Assembly (NCBI GenBank): GCA_964017235.1
Contig: OZ024927.1
Coordinates: forward strand, 23,331,160-23,395,159
Reading direction: 5' to 3'
Source: Sabellastarte sp. h YS-2021
Taxonomy: Eukaryota; Annelida; Polychaeta; Sabellida; Sabellidae
Length of the DNA: 64,000 bases
How positions within the stretch are numbered: position 1 is the stretch's first letter; each line of letters begins with the position of its first letter. Of the stretch, positions 53,101 to 59,100 are shown piece after piece. The notes under the pieces were generated by a model. That model ran no database searches, was not told the origin of the DNA, and was given only the letters and a program-made list of their open reading frames with translations. The translations under genes and the position numbers were made by a program.

Positions 53101-56100
53101 ATGCTCATTTATAACAAAATTACTACTATCTCCAGTCTATTGCTCAAATCAGTACAGGATGATATTAAAATGCAGCTTACCCTCTCATCTCCCAATAAAG
53201 TGTCCTCTACTTGACTTGTTTCCATGCCCAAAGCATCAGCCAGACTAGCAAACAGGAACCCATATCTTGCATCCAGCTTTAATATAAAAAACAAATCACT
53301 TATGATTACTATACAGTACAATAGGTGAAACCAAGTCCTGGATGGCCTTGTGGTTTTAAGCATGTAATCACATGCTATCATTGTCTGTGTGGGTTTTACT
53401 CTCACCCCGGCAATGCCCACAGGAACTGTCCAAAAGTGACCCCAAAGAAGTCATGTAACTAAGCTGGTGTCTTATCAAGAACCTTCTATGAATTTCCACT
53501 GTTCATATAAATCAGAAAATGTATCTGGAAACATAACATTGACTTTTATTTTAATGTCTACATGAGTGAGAGCCCTGTTACAGTTCTACCACCAAGTCCT
53601 ATTTTAGTTTCAATCTAAGACTGGAGATGGTAATTACCCGAAATGGAAAAAAAATTGAAGAAAAGCACCATGGATGTGTAAAAGTTACACGCAAGAAACA
53701 TTTATCATATATCCTGTCAAATGATCTTCTAATAGTAGTATTGGTGAATAAACAATGAATATATGGTGTGTTGCTTTCAGCCCTAACAATCACAAGTATA
53801 GTAATCTTATCAGCCTTCTGCAACATATTATATTTATTGTACAAATGTACCACCCACCCTTTTCTTCCTTGTCAGAGTCATCACATCTTTCTTGGAGTGA
53901 GCAAAATATTCCATAGCCATTTTTGATACTGCTGGAAACTTTTTCCGCCCACTCATAATATACTTATAATGCTATTTTGCTATTTTTTTTTCATCAATAT
54001 CTTATTTCCTTTACAAATGTACCTCCTAAAGTTTATACTGGATCATTTACAACCTGATTTCTTATTAACACTGTTATTACTAGCAAACGTTACCATATCC
54101 TTCACAAATATATCTTTGGAAGATTTCACATAGTTTATACTTATAATGTTATATCTTGGATAACAGCTGTATAGTTATAGTGGAAAAAAAATGTCACTTG
54201 CTTCAATTCTACAAAATAAATAAATCATTCTGCTTTTCCACCATTAACACGGAGCAGCCTGCAGTAATTATTTCAAAGCTTTGTTTTGTTTTTGCTCAAT
54301 AACTGTAAATCAGATTTAATCTGTTGGGATTTACCAGTTATCAATAGCCTGTAATAAGGTTAACAATCTGTCACACAATGTAGAATACAACCCCACATGT
54401 AAGGTTTGCAGAATTGGTTAGCCTGAGCTCCACAAATCTCTACATTTAATTGTATTCTTTTATTTTTTGATTTATAAACAATAAGAACCCACAAAATAGT
54501 ACTCTTTGTTTGAAGAATCACGTAAAAAAATGAACATATTCATAGAGAACTGGGTACCTGTAAAACTGTTGAATTATTTTTTATATTACAGATGGGTCGG
54601 TATCAAAAACATGTACATCGAGTGGTCCCTGACACAAAAATGTCCCAATTCTTGGGCTTGGCATTTTAGTACACCCCAAATCAAACAGGTCACTGACAGA
54701 AGCCCAACTTGTGGAACAAAAACATGGACATTTCCTCCCAAAGAAATCACAATAAATATCCCAAATGTACAAAAACATGGGGTAAAAGTGTACAATTTCT
54801 TCAGATTTCTGGTTTGTTTCCAATACTTTAAGTTTTCCTTTAATTATACGTCTTGACAAGCAAAATAAAGGTTATAAAGTGTCGTAACTTGTTTCCCAAA
54901 ACGTGGCAGTTCTGCTGAATCAAATCGTTATAAAAGCCTCAAATGTACAAAAATATGGGACAAAAGTTTGTTCAATTTTTCCAAAACGAATACCTCACCC
55001 CATTTTTGACCTTGCATCACAGTCCTCTTTCTGAGATATGGTACCATTCTGTACCATACACAAAAGAAGCAAAATAGTATTGCAGTCTATTTTGATGTAA
55101 CCTATGGGGTTCAAATGCAAACACTGTGCACTCACCAACATACGTCTTTCATCCTTCAAGGCTTTGGCTTGTTTCTGCATCTCTTTAACAGCTTCTGATG
55201 ACATGATGACACTTTTCTTAGGAGCCTATGGATTTATAATAACACACAATATACAGTAGAAAAACTATGCTGCATTTAAATAGAATCTACAAAATTATTC
55301 AAATAACTATTTGGAACGTCATTTAAATGAAATCGGCAATGACCTAGATATAAGACATGGTCGGGAGGTAAATTTAGGTCAAATTATGTAAAAACAAGGA
55401 ATGAAAATCTCAAATACCTTAAAATCAAAAATTATGTACATATTCATTATTTAAGCAAGTCATGGAAACTGAACCACATACCAAAAACAATACATTTTGT
55501 ATGTGTTTGTCCAGCTTTAGAGCCAATTCAAAAAAAAAATTTTGAAATTCCAAACATATCTGGTAAAGAAATCTTAAGTATTAATGGACCAATTATCAAA
55601 TGACTCATGTAAATGGCAAATTGGTTATTAATTTTAAGTATGATTTCTAAAAAGAAAGAAAAGTAAAATATATTGTTAATCTTTATGTGTTACATTGTTA
55701 CACTTATTCATTGTTTTTTATCTCAAAGCATGTTTTCTTTGCTATTTACTATGGATTTAAAGTGACCATATAAAGTCCACATAGAGCTGGGTATTACTTT
55801 CATACTTTCTTTATAATCCTTGTCAATATAATACATCTCACTATGATAAACTAATAAAATAAAAACAAAAAATAATAATAAAAATTCTAATTCTAACTGG
55901 ACTTTTATACTGCTTAATCTCCCCATACAAGAAGACTCTAAGGCACAACAAAACCACAAGAGCAGTAGACCAAATTTCAGTATCCAGAGACAGAAGAGGG
56001 GTCAAGCACCACGGAGAACACTAGGGGATGATCCAGACTAAGGTGGGCACACTTTGGTGTACAGGTAGGTTTTAAGCTGCTTTCTGAAAGAGGCCAAGGA

Positions 56101-59100
56101 TGGAGAGGCACAAATCTCATCTAGAAGAGCATTCCACACAGTGGGACCATCAAAGCCAAAACTATTACCAAACTACTTGATAGATTTATGAACAGAAGGC
56201 TAGAACTGTGGAATGACAAGGAAATTGCCACCACTTTGGCTGCGCCTGGTGCTGTAGGAACTGCTGTAGGAAGAAAGATATGGAGCAAAATACCTAGGAA
56301 AACCTGTGTGAAGAAACTTGTAAACAAGTGTGACTGTCTTAAACACCATACACTGTTCAACAGGAAGCCAATGTAATAGCTAAGCACAGGAGTTATACTG
56401 GTGTATCAACTGGTGTTAGATAAAATTCCGGCTGCATTATTTTGGATGCACTGTAATTTGTGTAGATTGATCTTGGAGAGGCTCCTGAAAAGTGAGTTGC
56501 AGTAATCCAACTGACTACTAACAAAAGCATTAGCCACAAGTACAGAAACATTATGAGTAAGAAACCACCTGACATGTCTGAAATCATGGAGTTTGACAAA
56601 ACAACTTTTGCAGACATTCTAAACATGCTTGGACAAGGAAAAATCTGAATCGAACCACACACCCTAATTCCTGACCGAGTCAACAGGGCAGAGTGGACTG
56701 CCCCAGATATCAATTGGAAAACAAGCTTTCAACTTGTCCCTCTGTCTCTTCGAACCAAAGATGATAAACTCAGTCTTGTCAGGATTCAGTTTGAGCCTCC
56801 TAGTAGCCTTTAAATTACCTCACTGGGCTAAATTTATAGTGTATACAGCACCTGGTGATTTAATGCTTAGACAAAAATACAAACCAAAGAAAAAAATTTC
56901 AGTTAAATGGGTTTTATTTCAACACCTCATTAACTGCCATTTAATCTCTGAATTATAAACGCAAGAACATTAATTGAAAGTAACACAAATGTGTTCTTCC
57001 AAGTAATCTGAGAGAACAAACTTTGTTAGCACTTAGCACAATTTGCTTTGTCTAGTTTTACTGATTGCAAAGGTAAAAGTATTTGAAATGCAATAACATA
57101 AACATGGCTTTGACCTTTAGTCAATGGGCTGGAAATATATCAATCAGACTTTTGCCTTCTGCACAGATTGTCAATTGTGAACAGGTCTTATGATTAATTC
57201 ACAAAATGAATGCCAAAAGCATTAGGTATATGTGACTAGATTACAAAAGAACTGCTAAAACACTTATTTTTTTATATTTTGTAGTGTAATACACACAAAC
57301 TTGATCAATGGAAGCATAATGTCACTTTTAATGTTACTAAATATCAACTTGTGCATTTTAGCAATAACAAGGATGAAAAATTTAATGGTATTAAACACTG
57401 CAGTAATTTCATTCAAAAGTCTGATTTTGCCTGTCATTTGGGAAACATTATTGGTCCTAATCCAAATAAACTGTATGATGTTGTCATTAATAAATTTGTC
57501 ACCTGTTTTAATGGATTAAATGTAATATTCAGAAAAGCCTCTTTGAATGTGAAATATCACTTATTTAAAACTTTTTGTATGAACCTCTATGGCAGTCTAT
57601 TTTGGGATCTAAGTAGTGAGAAAGTGAATCGGTTTTATATGCTGTGGCGTAAATGTCTGAGGATGTTACTAGATCTTCCATATTGTACTCATTCTAGATT
57701 TCTACATCTAATTGTTGATGATATCCCTGTTCAAGTACAGTTGTTTAAAAGAGTCAATAACTTTATGTGTAAACTAATGTCTAGCTCTAATTCCACTGTT
57801 CAACTGTGCGCTAATCTAGTTACCAAAGGCAGTTGTTCCAATGTATGCAAAACTTTAAATTATATTGTTTTTCATACCAAAATGTCCTTGAAAATTTTAT
57901 GTAATTCAAAAAGTCAGTTCATGAATGCCATTCGAGATGTAATGATAAGTAGTGAAGAAGATTTTAAAAAGGTTGGGAATATTAAAGATCTGTTGACTAT
58001 GAGGGTTCAAAAAAATGGGTTTTCCTTACACGAGATTAATGAAATTTTAAAATCTGTATGTACTGAATGATGGTATTGTTCCACTGCTTTTTTTTTTTTT
58101 TTTTTTTTTTTTTTTTCTTATGTTCTGTGTAGTTCCCTTTTTTTTTTTTTTTTAAAGTAACATTGTACATGACTGTATATATCTTGTATGTACGAGAAAT
58201 AAAAAAATAAAATAAATAAAATAATATTTAGGGCCACCATATGACCAGTAATATTTTGATTTGCTCACTAAATGTTTACTGTTACTCTTGTATTTACTAC
58301 AAACTTGTGGTTATGAAGTAGTCATGAGGTATTAGACATGGCTGAAACATGTCAGGATATGTACTTTGTCCAAAATATGGTCCATATTTTACTGTACCTT
58401 ACACAGAAGGTATGTCACTTAAAAAATCAATTCAATCAACTGCATTATAATAAATTTTATGCAACATTTGGATAATTTAATTTACATAATAAAGGCGAAT
58501 ATTGGTATGTAGCACTGTGAAACAATTGTCACAATTTCACCAAATGTTAAATACATCATTAAATAAATATTAAATTACTTTCACTATTTAAATTTCTTTG
58601 GAGATTTATGGTGATTTTGTATAATTCATATGATGTGAAAGAAATTCTGTATTATAGTTCTCTAAAACAATGGTATGTAACATTTATGTCAGTTGCACCA
58701 GTAATCATGCTACTTAATAAAAAATATCAATAAAGTATGTGATAAAACAAGTTTACATTAAGTTCTCCACAACTATAAAATACTTCAGGCATTATTTATG
58801 CTGAATTATGAAGAAAATATCCACTAAAATGCTGAAAAATATTTGTTGCATTCATTTAATTTTGAATGTCAAAGGTTATATGTCACAGGGTTACTGATCC
58901 AGTTTTCATGCTATCTGTTGGCTATTTCATAAACTTTAAAATTAAACAATTTTTGCACAATATTATACACAAACAAAGACAGACTGTTGAACTCTACACA
59001 ATAAACTTTCCAATGGTGTTTTAATTGTAAAAATTGGTTATGTATTGGCAGATTTACAAGCAATTAAAGATTAACAAAATTTCACATTGCATTGATAAAA

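Noticed and set aside
54506-54859. Open frames on both strands (116 and 92 codons)
   Set aside because: They fall in a dispersed repeat whose sister copy at 20341-20665 does not preserve either frame.
57351-58070. Host gene on the plus strand
   Set aside because: The sequence reads as the C-terminal part of a LINE ORF2 and is followed by T-rich DNA and an AATAAA-rich tail.
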